Of a stretch of 64,000 nucleotides of DNA, positions 18,847 to 27,828 are shown in pieces. Source of the DNA: Flavobacterium psychrophilum (GTDB lineage Bacteria > Bacteroidota > Bacteroidia > Flavobacteriales > Flavobacteriaceae); the NCBI GenBank assembly GCA_945862065.1, contig CAMAWT010000010.1, positions 26,832-90,831 on the forward strand, read 5' to 3'. The first letter of the stretch is position 1; each line of letters opens with the position of its first letter. A program made the translations under genes and the position numbers. The notes under the pieces are model-generated. The model was not told where the DNA came from and made no database searches. It was given only the letters and a program-made list of their open reading frames with translations.

Positions 18847-19383
18847 ATGAATATAGAGCAATTAAAATATCCAATAGGAAAATTTATTTGTGAGGGTACT
18901 ATTGACCAAAGCAATATTGAAAATTGGATCCAAGAACTTTCGACATTCCCTTTGCGATTAAGAAATGAAGTTGAAAACTTAAACGATAAACAATTAGATA
19001 CTCGATATAGAAAAGAAGGATGGACTATCAGGCAAGTAATTCATCATTGCGCTGATAGTCATATGAATAGTTTTATTCGATTTAAACTGGCATTAACTGA
19101 AGATAATCCAACTATTAAACCCTATTATGAAGAACGTTGGTCAGAATTAGTAGATAGCAAGGTGATGTCCATAGAAAGTTCCCTAAAAATAATTGAAGGG
19201 TTACATACAAGATGGACTATTTTAATTCAAAATTTAACTGAATCCGATTTAACCAAAACTTTTACGCATCCTGAAAGTGGAAGAAGTTATAAATTGAATG
19301 AAACGATTGGATTGTATGCTTGGCACAGTAATCACCATTTAGCGCATATTGTTGAAACTAAAAAACAGTACAATTGGATTTAA
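18847..19383 (+). CDS. YfiT-type DinB-family metal-dependent hydrolase (bacillithiol-transferase-like)
   Basis: A 178-residue four-helix DinB-superfamily protein. The YfiT-like subgroup is indicated by LRYPIGK-like start (LKYPIGKF), WTIRQVIHHCADSHMNSFIRFKLALTEDNPTIKPY and the C-terminal WHSNHHLAHI. Metal ligands are probably His in IHHCADSH and in WHSNHH. Homologues in Firmicutes are annotated as bacillithiol transferases; the thiol cofactor in this organism is unknown. It follows yebC by 32 bp and may be cotranscribed. Confidence 0.82.
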   Translation: MNIEQLKYPIGKFICEGTIDQSNIENWIQELSTFPLRLRNEVENLNDKQLDTRYRKEGWTIRQVIHHCADSHMNSFIRFKLALTEDNPTIKPYYEERWSELVDSKVMSIESSLKIIEGLHTRWTILIQNLTESDLTKTFTHPESGRSYKLNETIGLYAWHSNHHLAHIVETKKQYNWI

Positions 19384-19392
19384 AATTAGACT

Positions 19393-19437
19393 ATGAAATT
19401 ATATAATTCATATAAAACCAAATATAAAAACCAGTAA
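19393..19437 (+). pseudogene. Duplicated 5' fragment of the 19713 gene
   Basis: The first 18 bases of the gene at 19713 (ATGAAATTATATAATTCA) recur identically at 19393-19410 and continue with a similar ATAAAA, but the copy stops after 14 codons (MKLYNSYKTKYKNQ). It looks like the remnant of a duplication or insertion that placed the 83-residue gene between the two copies. Confidence 0.5.
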
Positions 19438-19457
19438 ACAAATCTAATCCATAAAAT

Positions 19458-19709
19458 ATGAAAAAAACTCCTTTTACACTCTGCCTACTCATTGTTACCT
19501 CATTGCTTAATGCACAAACAAATGAAGTAATTAGCTCTTCTAAATTTTTAAATCAGCAAACTTTAATAGGAAACGGAATTGGTCTAGGATACGTTTTAGC
19601 CATTGTTATTTCATGGTCTAATAACAAATCGATTTTGTGGGCAATTATTCATGGCATTTTTGGTTGGTTTTATGTAATTTATTATGCCTTAACAAGAAAT
19701 AAAGATTAA
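19458..19709 (+). CDS. Small membrane protein with signal peptide
   Basis: 83 residues: a signal-peptide-like N-terminus (KKTPFTLCLLIVTSLLNA, cleavage before QTN), then two hydrophobic segments (IGNGIGLGYVLAIVISW and SILWAIIHGIFGWFYVIYYAL) and a short charged tail (TRNKD). Family not recognised. It ends 3 bp before the next small membrane protein, with which it probably forms an operon. Confidence 0.6.
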   Translation: MKKTPFTLCLLIVTSLLNAQTNEVISSSKFLNQQTLIGNGIGLGYVLAIVISWSNNKSILWAIIHGIFGWFYVIYYALTRNKD

Positions 19710-19712
19710 ATC

Positions 19713-20123
19713 ATGAAATTATATAATTCAAATAAAAAACTTCAATTTATTAACCTTTTTTTAGGTGTAGTTTGGATTGTTATTGGTTGTACGAACTTAC
19801 TGTACGAAAATTATAAATGGGATTATGTCCAGTTATTTATAGGGATTTGTTATATATTTTATTTTCTGTATGATTTTAAATATAAATACATTGAGATAAA
19901 CGAAAATGAGATTGTTAACCATTCACTACCAAAAGTGCGCATTTTATTGAGTGATTTAACTGAAGTAAAGTATTTTGCAGGAGATTATATTTTTAAATCA
20001 AGAAACAAAAGGATTGAAATTGTAAAAAAAAATATTAACTCAAAACAATTGGCAGCATTTGAATTACTATTTGATTCATTAAAAATGAAAGTAGAAGAAA
20101 ATTTTAGAATGAATAAACAATAA
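19713..20123 (+). CDS. Hypothetical membrane protein, PH-like C-terminal region
   Basis: 136 residues: two N-terminal membrane segments (FINLFLGVVWIVIGCTNLLY and YVQLFIGICYIFYFLY) followed by a beta-rich soluble part (KYIEINENEIVNHSLPKVRILLSDLTEVKYF...) that resembles the membrane-anchored PH-like proteins common in flavobacteria. Function unknown. Starts 3 bp after the 83-residue gene. Its 5' end is duplicated at 19393. Confidence 0.6.
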   Translation: MKLYNSNKKLQFINLFLGVVWIVIGCTNLLYENYKWDYVQLFIGICYIFYFLYDFKYKYIEINENEIVNHSLPKVRILLSDLTEVKYFAGDYIFKSRNKRIEIVKKNINSKQLAAFELLFDSLKMKVEENFRMNKQ

Positions 20124-20218
20124 GAATGAATTCCTGATTTAAAAATAAACACTTTTCATTTCTTTTTTTAGAAGAAACTTCACCAATTACATGGATTTAT
20201 TTAATATATGGGGATTTT

Positions 20219-20378
20219 TTATAAGTAACGTTTCGCAGCTACCCGAAGGGCGGGACTTTTACCACAAAACTTGATTTGAAAAACTAATGTTTGATTAACA
20301 ACAAAACTGTCTTTGGAACACGAAACCCCGCCTTTTGGGTAGGTGCTGTTAGGCGTCTGGCCTTCTTGTCCTGCTTGG
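20219..20378 (-). repeat. Imperfect inverted repeat, attC-like, at the end of mcrBC
   Basis: Two arms, GCAGCTACCCGAAGGGCGGG (20236-20255) and the near-complement around CCCGCCTTTTGGGTAGGTGC (about 20327-20346), flank a 70 nt AT-rich spacer. Next to the right arm stands GTTAGGC (20348-20354), i.e. GCCTAAC on the minus strand, matching the RYYYAAC/GTTRRRY core of integron attC sites. On the far side of mcrBC a GCCTAAA occurs near 24087. No integrase is present; attC identity is a hypothesis. Confidence 0.5.
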
Positions 20379-21698
20379 TTAAAAGTCGTTGCGTAATACA
20401 TTGTCTAGCTTGATTAATAAATTTGTTTCAATTTCTGAATGGTCTACCGAAGACCAAAATGGCACGTCAACAATTTTGATTTTTATTTCCTCATTTTGAT
20501 TTGATTTCTGAATTTTGAAAACATAATCTTTTGCTAATTTTTCAGAAGTGTTCGGATAAATTAGAATTACTTTGTCTGTTCCTCTTCGATATGCATAACT
20601 AATCATTTGATACATATCTGTCTGAGAAACGCCTTTTTTATTGTCAGATGATTTTAAATCCCATCTAGGCTTATACTTTGTGTCGATAATTATTTTCTCT
20701 TTAGTCTGTTTATTTGTCAATAAAATGTCGTGTTGTATGTTAAATGTTTTCGGATTTTGATGAAGATATAGTTCCGATTTTTGGGATTCAATTTCAAAGT
20801 CCTTGCTAAAATGGTCTTTTAGAAAACCCGAAATGAAATCTTCAAAAACATATTCCATCGGAAATAGCAAACTCCAATTTTTCATTTCATATTCAGCATG
20901 AGAATAAATCTGATTTTCAAGAATCATTCTACAGCATTGCATCACATCTTCATACTCGTCAAATAAAGTCGGTACTCTTATTTGATTCAGTTGATTTATT
21001 GTACAGGTTTGGTCTTCAACCTCGTCAAGTATATGAATGATTTCATGAAGTATTCTTTGCGTTTCAGGTATTGTCGTTTGTGTTAATAGCAGTCGAACGC
21101 AATGTTTAATAATTCTATTGACTTTATTGTCGTAAACGAAAGGCTCATAATCACAATCAATAAATTGATGTCTGCCATAAGTTAGGCTTGTTGTGTATCT
21201 ATTAAAATTAATTTTTCCTCTTGGAGTCATTAATGCCTCTTCTACTTCCTCATAAGCAGAATAAGGCTTTGCGCTAACAGTTTCGTTGATTTGTTTCCCG
21301 ATTAAATAAATAATCAATTCAGGGAAACGGTCGATTTCAAAGTTGTCTAGGAAAGATTGGTTAAAGGGGAATTTCATTTTTTTACAATAACTAAACCAAA
21401 AGAACAAATGCCTATGCATTAAATCCTTATTTGGATATTGCATATTTTGAAAAACCTTTGGATATATTTCTAAAGAATCATCATTGCAATTAATGAAGCC
21501 AACAAAATTATTTGCTTTAGCTTTTTCGCCATCAAAAGAAATAAAAGGTTGATAATTTGAGTTATTAACATTTTCTGTTTTTTGATTTTCATCAACCCAG
21601 AGGTTTTTATAATCTTGCCATAGAAAACGCAAGTAAACCTCAAGACCTTTTCTGTCTTTTACGGTAATCTGTTCGCCATATTCAAATAGAGTAAACAT
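20379..21698 (-). CDS. mcrC: McrC-family restriction endonuclease subunit
   Basis: 439 residues from the ATG at 21698, which overlaps the mcrB stop as TAATG; an upstream in-frame TTG at 21722 is less likely. McrC carries the nuclease and activates the McrB GTPase in the modification-dependent McrBC system, which cuts DNA bearing methylated cytosines. The C-terminal PD-(D/E)xK core is visible: Asp324 (QHDILL), Asp339 and Lys341 (IIIDTKYK). The N-terminal part fits the McrC family (SLEIYPKVF, TPRGKINF). The gene is the distal half of a two-gene cassette flanked by an attC-like repeat. Confidence 0.9.
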   Translation of the reverse strand: MFTLFEYGEQITVKDRKGLEVYLRFLWQDYKNLWVDENQKTENVNNSNYQPFISFDGEKAKANNFVGFINCNDDSLEIYPKVFQNMQYPNKDLMHRHLFFWFSYCKKMKFPFNQSFLDNFEIDRFPELIIYLIGKQINETVSAKPYSAYEEVEEALMTPRGKINFNRYTTSLTYGRHQFIDCDYEPFVYDNKVNRIIKHCVRLLLTQTTIPETQRILHEIIHILDEVEDQTCTINQLNQIRVPTLFDEYEDVMQCCRMILENQIYSHAEYEMKNWSLLFPMEYVFEDFISGFLKDHFSKDFEIESQKSELYLHQNPKTFNIQHDILLTNKQTKEKIIIDTKYKPRWDLKSSDNKKGVSQTDMYQMISYAYRRGTDKVILIYPNTSEKLAKDYVFKIQKSNQNEEIKIKIVDVPFWSSVDHSEIETNLLIKLDNVLRNDF

Positions 21699-24043
21699 TA
21701 ACTTATCGGTTGAATAATCCAATCGTATTTCTCAATGTCATATTTGATGCTCCACGAACTATTTTTAAATATTTCTTCGACTACTTCAGTTTTACCTGAA
21801 AAATATTCCATCAGAAGCGGAATAATTTTGTTTTTGATTATTTTGAATGTATCGAGTCCCGTCATAAAATAGGCATGCCCAATTAGATAATCTGCTGATT
21901 TTTTACGAGAATATATTTCCTTGTTTATGTGTTTGAGAAAAATGCCATCACTCTCTTCCAACTTACTATAATCAGGGAAATATCCAATAAACTCAAAACG
22001 TCTTCTAAGTGCAATGTCGATAAGAGCAATTGATTTATCAGCGGTATTCATAGTACCAACAAGATATAGATTTGGCGGTACGCCAAATTCTTTATCTCCG
22101 TTTGGTAATGTAAGTCGTAATTCGTTTTTTGCATCAATTCTTTTGTCTTCTTCCAAAAGAGTGATTAATTCTCCAAAAACCTTAGAAATATTAGCACGGT
22201 TAATTTCATCAATGATTAATACGAAATTTTTGAGTTTCTCTGTTTGTCCGTTGCCAACTGGCTTTCTTTTTTCTCGGATAAGCTTCGCTAGGGGATTATA
22301 ATAAACGGAAAGTCCAGATGTAACCTCTTTAATACCTTCAACTACATCTTGAAGTGTTTGAATACTTAAAGTGTGTTGAGTACCGCCTGATGGCTTTGTA
22401 AAATGAATAGTTGTGTCACTTACATCGGTTATTTTATATTTAAGACCAGAAACCATTGTGATTTCAATGCTTTCATTTTTTTCTTCAATTGGTTTAATGA
22501 TTTCACTGAAAACTTGGTCAAAGGACTTGGCCAAGGCTGTTTGTTCTTTTGAAGCAAAATAATTCTCTCTTGCTTTTTTTGCTATCTCATAAAAAATTCC
22601 TCTGTAAGGTTTGAAGCGCAAATGTTCGAATTCAATATCAGGTCGTATTCCAACCATAAAGTCTTCGTAGGAATAGTTTTGATGAAATGTGACGAATTCT
22701 ATTTGCCCTTCTTTTTTTAATTTGTCGAAGATTACTTTACTGTCTTCATGATTACTTTTAATTCCAGTAACAATTTCAACTGCTTTGTCAATGCTATTGT
22801 AAGTCTTACCTGTTCCTGGAGGGCCAAATAAGATAATATTGTTCGGATGCTTTTGTAATTCCCCTTGCACCTTAATTTTTGTAGCACCTTCGGAAATAAA
22901 CTCTACTCCAAAATGAGGCTCAAAAATATTTGTGTTTGCTTCTTCTATTTTATCAATCGTAATTTCTGTAAACGTGCTGTTGCCACTTGGATAAATAAAC
23001 TCTTTGAATGATTTTAAAGGAGAAGGGTCAGGGTTTGTCGCTGATTTAATGTATTCAACTTCTCTATATATCCATCCATTTTCATTAGTTATATCTTCGG
23101 GAACATAGCCCCAAGAACCTGCTTTTACTTTTGCAATCGTAAATAACTCATTTCCGCCTATTGTAATGTAAACATAGTCGCCTTCTGTTAAATCATTTTT
23201 AAAGGCTTCGGCTTGTCCTTTTCCGGTGTTTTCATGAATTACAATCCATTGATTCTCTTTAAATACATCTCTTATACTTTCATTAGTTTTTGTTTTAAAG
23301 GAGCCATGCGATATTTTGTAAAGTCTTCTTTGATTAAGAGGAATAGTCAATAATTTATCCTTTATCGGCTCATCATCGATTATCAACTTTTTGTTTTCTG
23401 AATATAACTTTATCATCTCTTCAAAATCAAAATTTTCAGGAGACACTTCAATCGGACCTTTTAAATATGATTCGTCTGAATGTCTGTAAATACCGTACTT
23501 AATTGTTCCGTGATGAAAGTCAGCAAAAATTTGTAAGCCTGTCGATTGAGTTGCTTGTTTGTTGTTGAATATTGCAAACCACAGTCTATCGCTTCCTTGT
23601 TGTCTTGCTCCTTGAAAGTCAAAGTATATGTGCTTTACTTTTCCATTTAAGTCAAGGCGATTGATTATTTCAGAGATAAAATCATCAATAAATTTCCTTA
23701 TTGGATTGTGGCCGTAGAAAGTGATAATTGGAAAGAAAATCGAAAAATAGTTTTTGTAGGCACGATATTGATTCTCTTTTCCTGTCTTATGTTTAATAAT
23801 GAAGCCATCAAGTGTCGACAAGTCGAGTTTATTACCTTCTTTCAGAAATTTTAAAACGTCTTTTCTTAAGTCAACAATAACACCTGAACGTGAAGCGTAA
23901 TAATCGGAAGCCTTTTGTAGTTCGTCCTGTGGGACGGAATTTAATTTTGCTACTAAAGCATTATTGTCGGCATAAAGAGTTGCTATTTCTGTCGAAATTT
24001 CACAAACCTCTTTAACTCCTTTTTTAATTTCTTGTTCTGTCAT
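21698..24043 (-). CDS. mcrB: McrB-family GTPase with N-terminal reader domains
   Basis: A 781-residue AAA+ GTPase/translocase subunit of an McrBC system. Residues 1-225 look like the MrcB N-terminal domain (DUF3578: GARQQGSDRLWFAIF, GIYRHSDES). Residues about 240-340 form a second beta-rich, PUA/EVE-like segment (YKISHGSFKTKT, KENQWIVIHENTGKGQ, GDYVYITIGG), a possible modified-base reader. Then comes the AAA+ motor: Walker A GPPGTGKT (407-414), Walker B VLIIDEIN (about 608-615), the McrB hallmark MNTADKS (665-671) and ALRRRFEF. Starts 545 bp from secDF; no other restriction or methyltransferase gene is nearby. Confidence 0.9.
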   Translation of the reverse strand: MTEQEIKKGVKEVCEISTEIATLYADNNALVAKLNSVPQDELQKASDYYASRSGVIVDLRKDVLKFLKEGNKLDLSTLDGFIIKHKTGKENQYRAYKNYFSIFFPIITFYGHNPIRKFIDDFISEIINRLDLNGKVKHIYFDFQGARQQGSDRLWFAIFNNKQATQSTGLQIFADFHHGTIKYGIYRHSDESYLKGPIEVSPENFDFEEMIKLYSENKKLIIDDEPIKDKLLTIPLNQRRLYKISHGSFKTKTNESIRDVFKENQWIVIHENTGKGQAEAFKNDLTEGDYVYITIGGNELFTIAKVKAGSWGYVPEDITNENGWIYREVEYIKSATNPDPSPLKSFKEFIYPSGNSTFTEITIDKIEEANTNIFEPHFGVEFISEGATKIKVQGELQKHPNNIILFGPPGTGKTYNSIDKAVEIVTGIKSNHEDSKVIFDKLKKEGQIEFVTFHQNYSYEDFMVGIRPDIEFEHLRFKPYRGIFYEIAKKARENYFASKEQTALAKSFDQVFSEIIKPIEEKNESIEITMVSGLKYKITDVSDTTIHFTKPSGGTQHTLSIQTLQDVVEGIKEVTSGLSVYYNPLAKLIREKRKPVGNGQTEKLKNFVLIIDEINRANISKVFGELITLLEEDKRIDAKNELRLTLPNGDKEFGVPPNLYLVGTMNTADKSIALIDIALRRRFEFIGYFPDYSKLEESDGIFLKHINKEIYSRKKSADYLIGHAYFMTGLDTFKIIKNKIIPLLMEYFSGKTEVVEEIFKNSSWSIKYDIEKYDWIIQPIS

Positions 24044-24391
24044 ATTGTCGATTTATTTTCTGTCGTTGTCGGTCTCACAAGCTTGCGCCTAAATACTAGA
24101 TATACGAAAGTTCTTGCGTTTTTAACATATTTTATTTGGCAAATAACTTAAAACGGTACATGTTTTTGATATATATTTCCAAATGTAAAGAAAATATTTT
24201 ATTTTACTGTCTTGTTTTTTTTTATTTTAAATAAGAATATCATTTATGAGATTCCTACGGAATGACAACATTGTCAATATCAATATCAATTTCAATAACA
24301 ATTTAAAATTGTGCTGCAAATTTTCTAATTTGCTAATTAACTCATTATCTAATCACTAATAACCAATTTGTCTTGAAAATGCTAAACCCCT

Positions 24392-24523
24392 AGCCCAGAT
24401 AGAAATGGAAAGCCTTGTGAACATAAAAGCTATTTTTCTTGGTAAAAAAACAGCGACGCCAGGAGCTCGTTTTTGTACCAAAGAAAAAAGCTTTTATGGA
24501 ACAAGCTTGTAATGAATAGCTGG
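24392..24523 (+). repeat. Family A palindromic repeat, copy 3
   Basis: Lies in the 545 bp gap 24044-24588, which otherwise holds only AT-rich DNA and the secDF terminator. Flanks: CCCAGATAGAAATGGAAAGC and CTTGTAATGAATAGCTGG. Arms 24422-24443 and 24477-24498 (CATAAAAGCT... with ...AGCTTTTATG) pair over about 20 bp with the bulged A in the left arm and a bulged T. Tip: AGCGACGCCAGGAGCT. Confidence 0.85.
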
Positions 24524-24534
24524 AAATAGCTTCA

Positions 24535-24572
24535 AAAAAAAATCTCCATAATTACTTATGGAGATTTTTTTT
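24535..24572 (-). terminator. Terminator of secDF
   Basis: AATCTCCATAA (24541-24551), loop TTAC, TTATGGAGATT (24556-24566); on the minus strand followed by a T run (AAAAAA at 24535-24540). Lies 17 bp beyond the secDF stop. Confidence 0.85.
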
Positions 24573-24588
24573 GTATGAATTATGCTAC

Positions 24589-27500
24589 TTACGCATGATG
24601 ACGGTCTTCAATTTCGGCTACATCTTTTTTAGACATTGAGTCAACCAATACTGGGGTTGCAATGAAAAGTGATGAATACGTTCCTACGATAATACCAATC
24701 AACATGGCGAAAATAAATCCTCTGATTGATTCACCACCGAATAAGAACATGGTTAACAATACTAAAATCATCATTAATGACGTATTGATTGTTCTTGAAA
24801 GTGTTGTGTTAATAGAAGCGTTTACAATTTCTTTATAAGATCCTTTTCTATTTCCTGCGATGAATTCTCTAATTCTATCAAATACAATTACGGTATCGTT
24901 CATTGAATATCCAATAACGGTAAGAATTGCTGCGATAAAATGTTGATCCATTTCCATGTGGAAAGGCATGAATTTATAGCAAATTGAATAGATTCCTAAT
25001 ACAAAAATAACATCGTGTGCTACTGCAGCAATTGCTCCAAGAGAATATTGCCACTTGCGGAATGAAATCATTAAGTATAAGAAAATCACTGCCATTGCTC
25101 CTAAAACTGCCCAATATGAATTGGTTTTGATATCTTCTGATATGGCTGCTCCTACTTTAGATGCTTGTAAAACTCCCACTTTTTTACCTTCGTATGAATT
25201 GATGAATTGTTCGTATGTAGTAGATGGGAAATATTTACCTAAAACTTTAAATAATTTTTCGTTTACTTCTTTATCAACTTGAACTCCCTCGTCTTTGATT
25301 TTGTATTTGGTTGTTAATTTCAATTGGTCTTTATCACCGAATATTTTTGCTTCTACTGAAGTACCAAATTCTGCTGATAATTCTTCTGAAATTTGAGTAG
25401 GTTCTACTTCTTTTTCAAATTTCACTTGAAAAGTTCTACCTCCAACAAAATCAACACCTTGATCCAAACCATTTACATAGAAAGAAACAAAACTACCAAC
25501 AATAACAACTGATGATAAAATGTATGTCCATTTTTTGAATCCTAAGAAATCAAAATGGAATCCTGTAAACCAGTTTTTGGTTACTGAAGTTGTGAAAGTT
25601 AATTTTTTATTATTTGCAACATCTCTATCAATAAAAATTCTAGCAATAAAAATTGAAGTGAATAAAGAGGTGAAAATACCAATAAGTAAAGTAGTCGCAA
25701 AACCTTGGATTGGTCCTGTTCCGAAAATAAATAATATAGCTCCTGTCAATACGTGCGTAACGTTTGCATCAATGATTGAACGCATTGCCCCTTTCCATCC
25801 GTACGATGTTTTAACGGCATCTGCTAATGATTTACCCTCTCGGAGTTCTTCTTTGGCTCTTTCGTAAATAATGATGTTGGCATCAACCGCAGTTCCCAAC
25901 GTTAATACGATACCCGCAATTCCAGGTAATGTAAGTACAGCACCTAAATTTGCTAAAATTCCGAATAAGAAAAGTAAGTTTACTAATAATGCGATGTTTG
26001 CATACCAACCTGCTTTTCCATAATAGAATACCATCCAAAGGCAAACTAAAAGGAATCCAACTATAGATGAAGTTGTACCAGCATCAATTGCCTTCTGACC
26101 TAAAGATGGTCCTACCACTTCTGATTGCACAATTTCTGCTGCAGCAGGTAGCTTTCCTGCTCTTAAAACGTTTGCTAAATCTTGAGTTTCTGTAACATCA
26201 AAATTTCCTGATATTTCAGATCTACCACCTGCAATTGGTCCGCTTGTTACTCCTGGTGCAGAATAAACAACATTATCAAGTGCAATGGCAATAAAGCTTT
26301 TTTGAGTGTAAGCTCTACCTGTTAATTCTTCCCAAGCGCTTGCACCTTGTCCGTTCATTTGCATAGAAACGGCTGGTTTTCCATCTTGTCCGAAAGTATC
26401 TCTTGCATCTGTAATAACACCTCCACTTAATGGAGCAACGTTATCTTTATTACCTTTTAAAGCATATAAATCAACTGTTTCGGTAACTTTTTTAGTTTTT
26501 TCGTCAATTGATTCTTTAGGTTTACTCCAAGCAAATTTCACAAAACGCTGATCTCCTGGCAATAAAGCTTTGATATCTTTTCTTTTGAAATAAGAATTAA
26601 TTGTAGCAGTATCTGTTACAGAAAAAACGGCTAAAACCGGACCAGAACCTGGCGTAATAATTTTTTCCAATAAAGGACCTAAATTAGCTTTATCTGCAAC
26701 AGTATCTTTTGATTTATCAGCAATTAAATTACTAATGGTATCAGCTGGTTTTTGAATAGCAGCTTTTGAAGTTTTCTCAGTTTTCTTAAGTGCTTCGTTT
26801 GCAGCCATAAGAAAATTACCGATTTCTTCTCCTTTATATGTTTCCCAAAATTCTAATTGAGCGGTACTTTGTAATAAATTTTTAATACGATCTACGTCTT
26901 TAGCACCCGGAAGTTCAACAAGTATTCTACCTGTTTGTCCTAATTTTGCAATGTTTGGTTGAGTTACACCAAATTTATCAATACGTTTTCTGATTACTCC
27001 GAAAGCACTTTCAACCGATTCATCAACTTTTTTTCTGATCACTTTTTTAGTTTGGTCATCAGTCATTTTAAAATTGATCTCATCTGCTAAATTTTTATTA
27101 GCAAAAATATCTGGAGAAGCTAATTTTGTGTTTGTAGATGCTGCAGCTGCATCAAAAGCTCTAAAGAATGCATCCAAATAAGATTCGTTTCCTTCTCTTA
27201 TAACTGCTGCATCAGCAATTGCTTTGTTGAAAACTGCATTTTTTGAATTATTTGCAAGTCCTTTCAAAACATCTTTTACAGAAATTTGAAGAATTACATT
27301 GATTCCTCCTTCAAGGTCAAGACCCTTATTGATTTGCTTGTTGCTTACTTCTTCGTAATTGAACGTAGTAAATCCCATGTTATAAACATCCACTTTCTTA
27401 AGTGAATCTAGGTACTTTACCTCCAAAGCATTTACGTCTGGCAATTGATCGCCAGAAAGTCCTTTTGCTTTTAATACGTTAAATCTTGCTGTAGCAAATG

Positions 27501-27609
27501 TTTTAGCGTCGTTTTTTACTTTGCTTGCAACAAATGTAAATGATAGTTGGTAAATACTTACCAGTGCAAATAGAATTGCAAAAAATTTAATAAGTCCTTT
27601 ATTCTGCAT
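24589..27609 (-). CDS. secDF: Fused protein-export membrane protein SecDF
   Basis: A 1006-residue SecD-SecF fusion, the accessory membrane motor that uses proton flow to complete Sec-dependent export. N-terminal membrane segment (FFAILFALVSIYQLSFTF), a large periplasmic P1 region with DLEGGINVILQI (D1 motif), then SecD membrane helices with the typical GTAVDANIIIYERAKEE and the SecF half beginning about residue 690, with KWTYILSSVVIVGSFVSFY and GYSMNDTVIVFDRIRE. The P1 region has long Lys/Ala-rich inserts, common in Bacteroidota. Strong promoter and terminator, so probably monocistronic. Confidence 0.96.
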   Translation of the reverse strand: MQNKGLIKFFAILFALVSIYQLSFTFVASKVKNDAKTFATARFNVLKAKGLSGDQLPDVNALEVKYLDSLKKVDVYNMGFTTFNYEEVSNKQINKGLDLEGGINVILQISVKDVLKGLANNSKNAVFNKAIADAAVIREGNESYLDAFFRAFDAAAASTNTKLASPDIFANKNLADEINFKMTDDQTKKVIRKKVDESVESAFGVIRKRIDKFGVTQPNIAKLGQTGRILVELPGAKDVDRIKNLLQSTAQLEFWETYKGEEIGNFLMAANEALKKTEKTSKAAIQKPADTISNLIADKSKDTVADKANLGPLLEKIITPGSGPVLAVFSVTDTATINSYFKRKDIKALLPGDQRFVKFAWSKPKESIDEKTKKVTETVDLYALKGNKDNVAPLSGGVITDARDTFGQDGKPAVSMQMNGQGASAWEELTGRAYTQKSFIAIALDNVVYSAPGVTSGPIAGGRSEISGNFDVTETQDLANVLRAGKLPAAAEIVQSEVVGPSLGQKAIDAGTTSSIVGFLLVCLWMVFYYGKAGWYANIALLVNLLFLFGILANLGAVLTLPGIAGIVLTLGTAVDANIIIYERAKEELREGKSLADAVKTSYGWKGAMRSIIDANVTHVLTGAILFIFGTGPIQGFATTLLIGIFTSLFTSIFIARIFIDRDVANNKKLTFTTSVTKNWFTGFHFDFLGFKKWTYILSSVVIVGSFVSFYVNGLDQGVDFVGGRTFQVKFEKEVEPTQISEELSAEFGTSVEAKIFGDKDQLKLTTKYKIKDEGVQVDKEVNEKLFKVLGKYFPSTTYEQFINSYEGKKVGVLQASKVGAAISEDIKTNSYWAVLGAMAVIFLYLMISFRKWQYSLGAIAAVAHDVIFVLGIYSICYKFMPFHMEMDQHFIAAILTVIGYSMNDTVIVFDRIREFIAGNRKGSYKEIVNASINTTLSRTINTSLMMILVLLTMFLFGGESIRGFIFAMLIGIIVGTYSSLFIATPVLVDSMSKKDVAEIEDRHHA

Positions 27610-27729
27610 TATTACTAAAAATTAATTAATTTTTGTTTGGTTTTGTTTTAAAACGTTTAAAATATAATAAACTCTTGATAATCAGTAATTACACAAAAGT
27701 TAAGATGTTTACACATTTTTACAAACGTG

Positions 27730-27760
27730 CAAATATATAATTATGCAATTGATTAACAAA
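27730..27760 (-). promoter_or_regulatory. Promoter of secDF
   Basis: On the minus strand TTTG (27757-27760), 19 nt spacer and TATATTTG (27730-27737), an exact match to the Bacteroidota consensus TTTG-N19-TAnnTTTG. The secDF leader is about 110 nt. Confidence 0.75.
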
Positions 27761-27780
27761 TTATTTATCAATTTATATCA

Positions 27781-27808
27781 AAAAAAAGACTGCAATCTTT
27801 GCAGTCTT
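27781..27808 (-). terminator. Terminator of the gyrB-DUF6588-mdh operon
   Basis: AAGACTGCAA (27786-27795), loop TCT, TTGCAGTCTT (27799-27808); read on the minus strand it is followed by TTTTTTT. Lies 21 bp beyond the mdh stop. Confidence 0.88.
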
Positions 27809-27828
27809 CTTTAATAAATATTCGTTTT

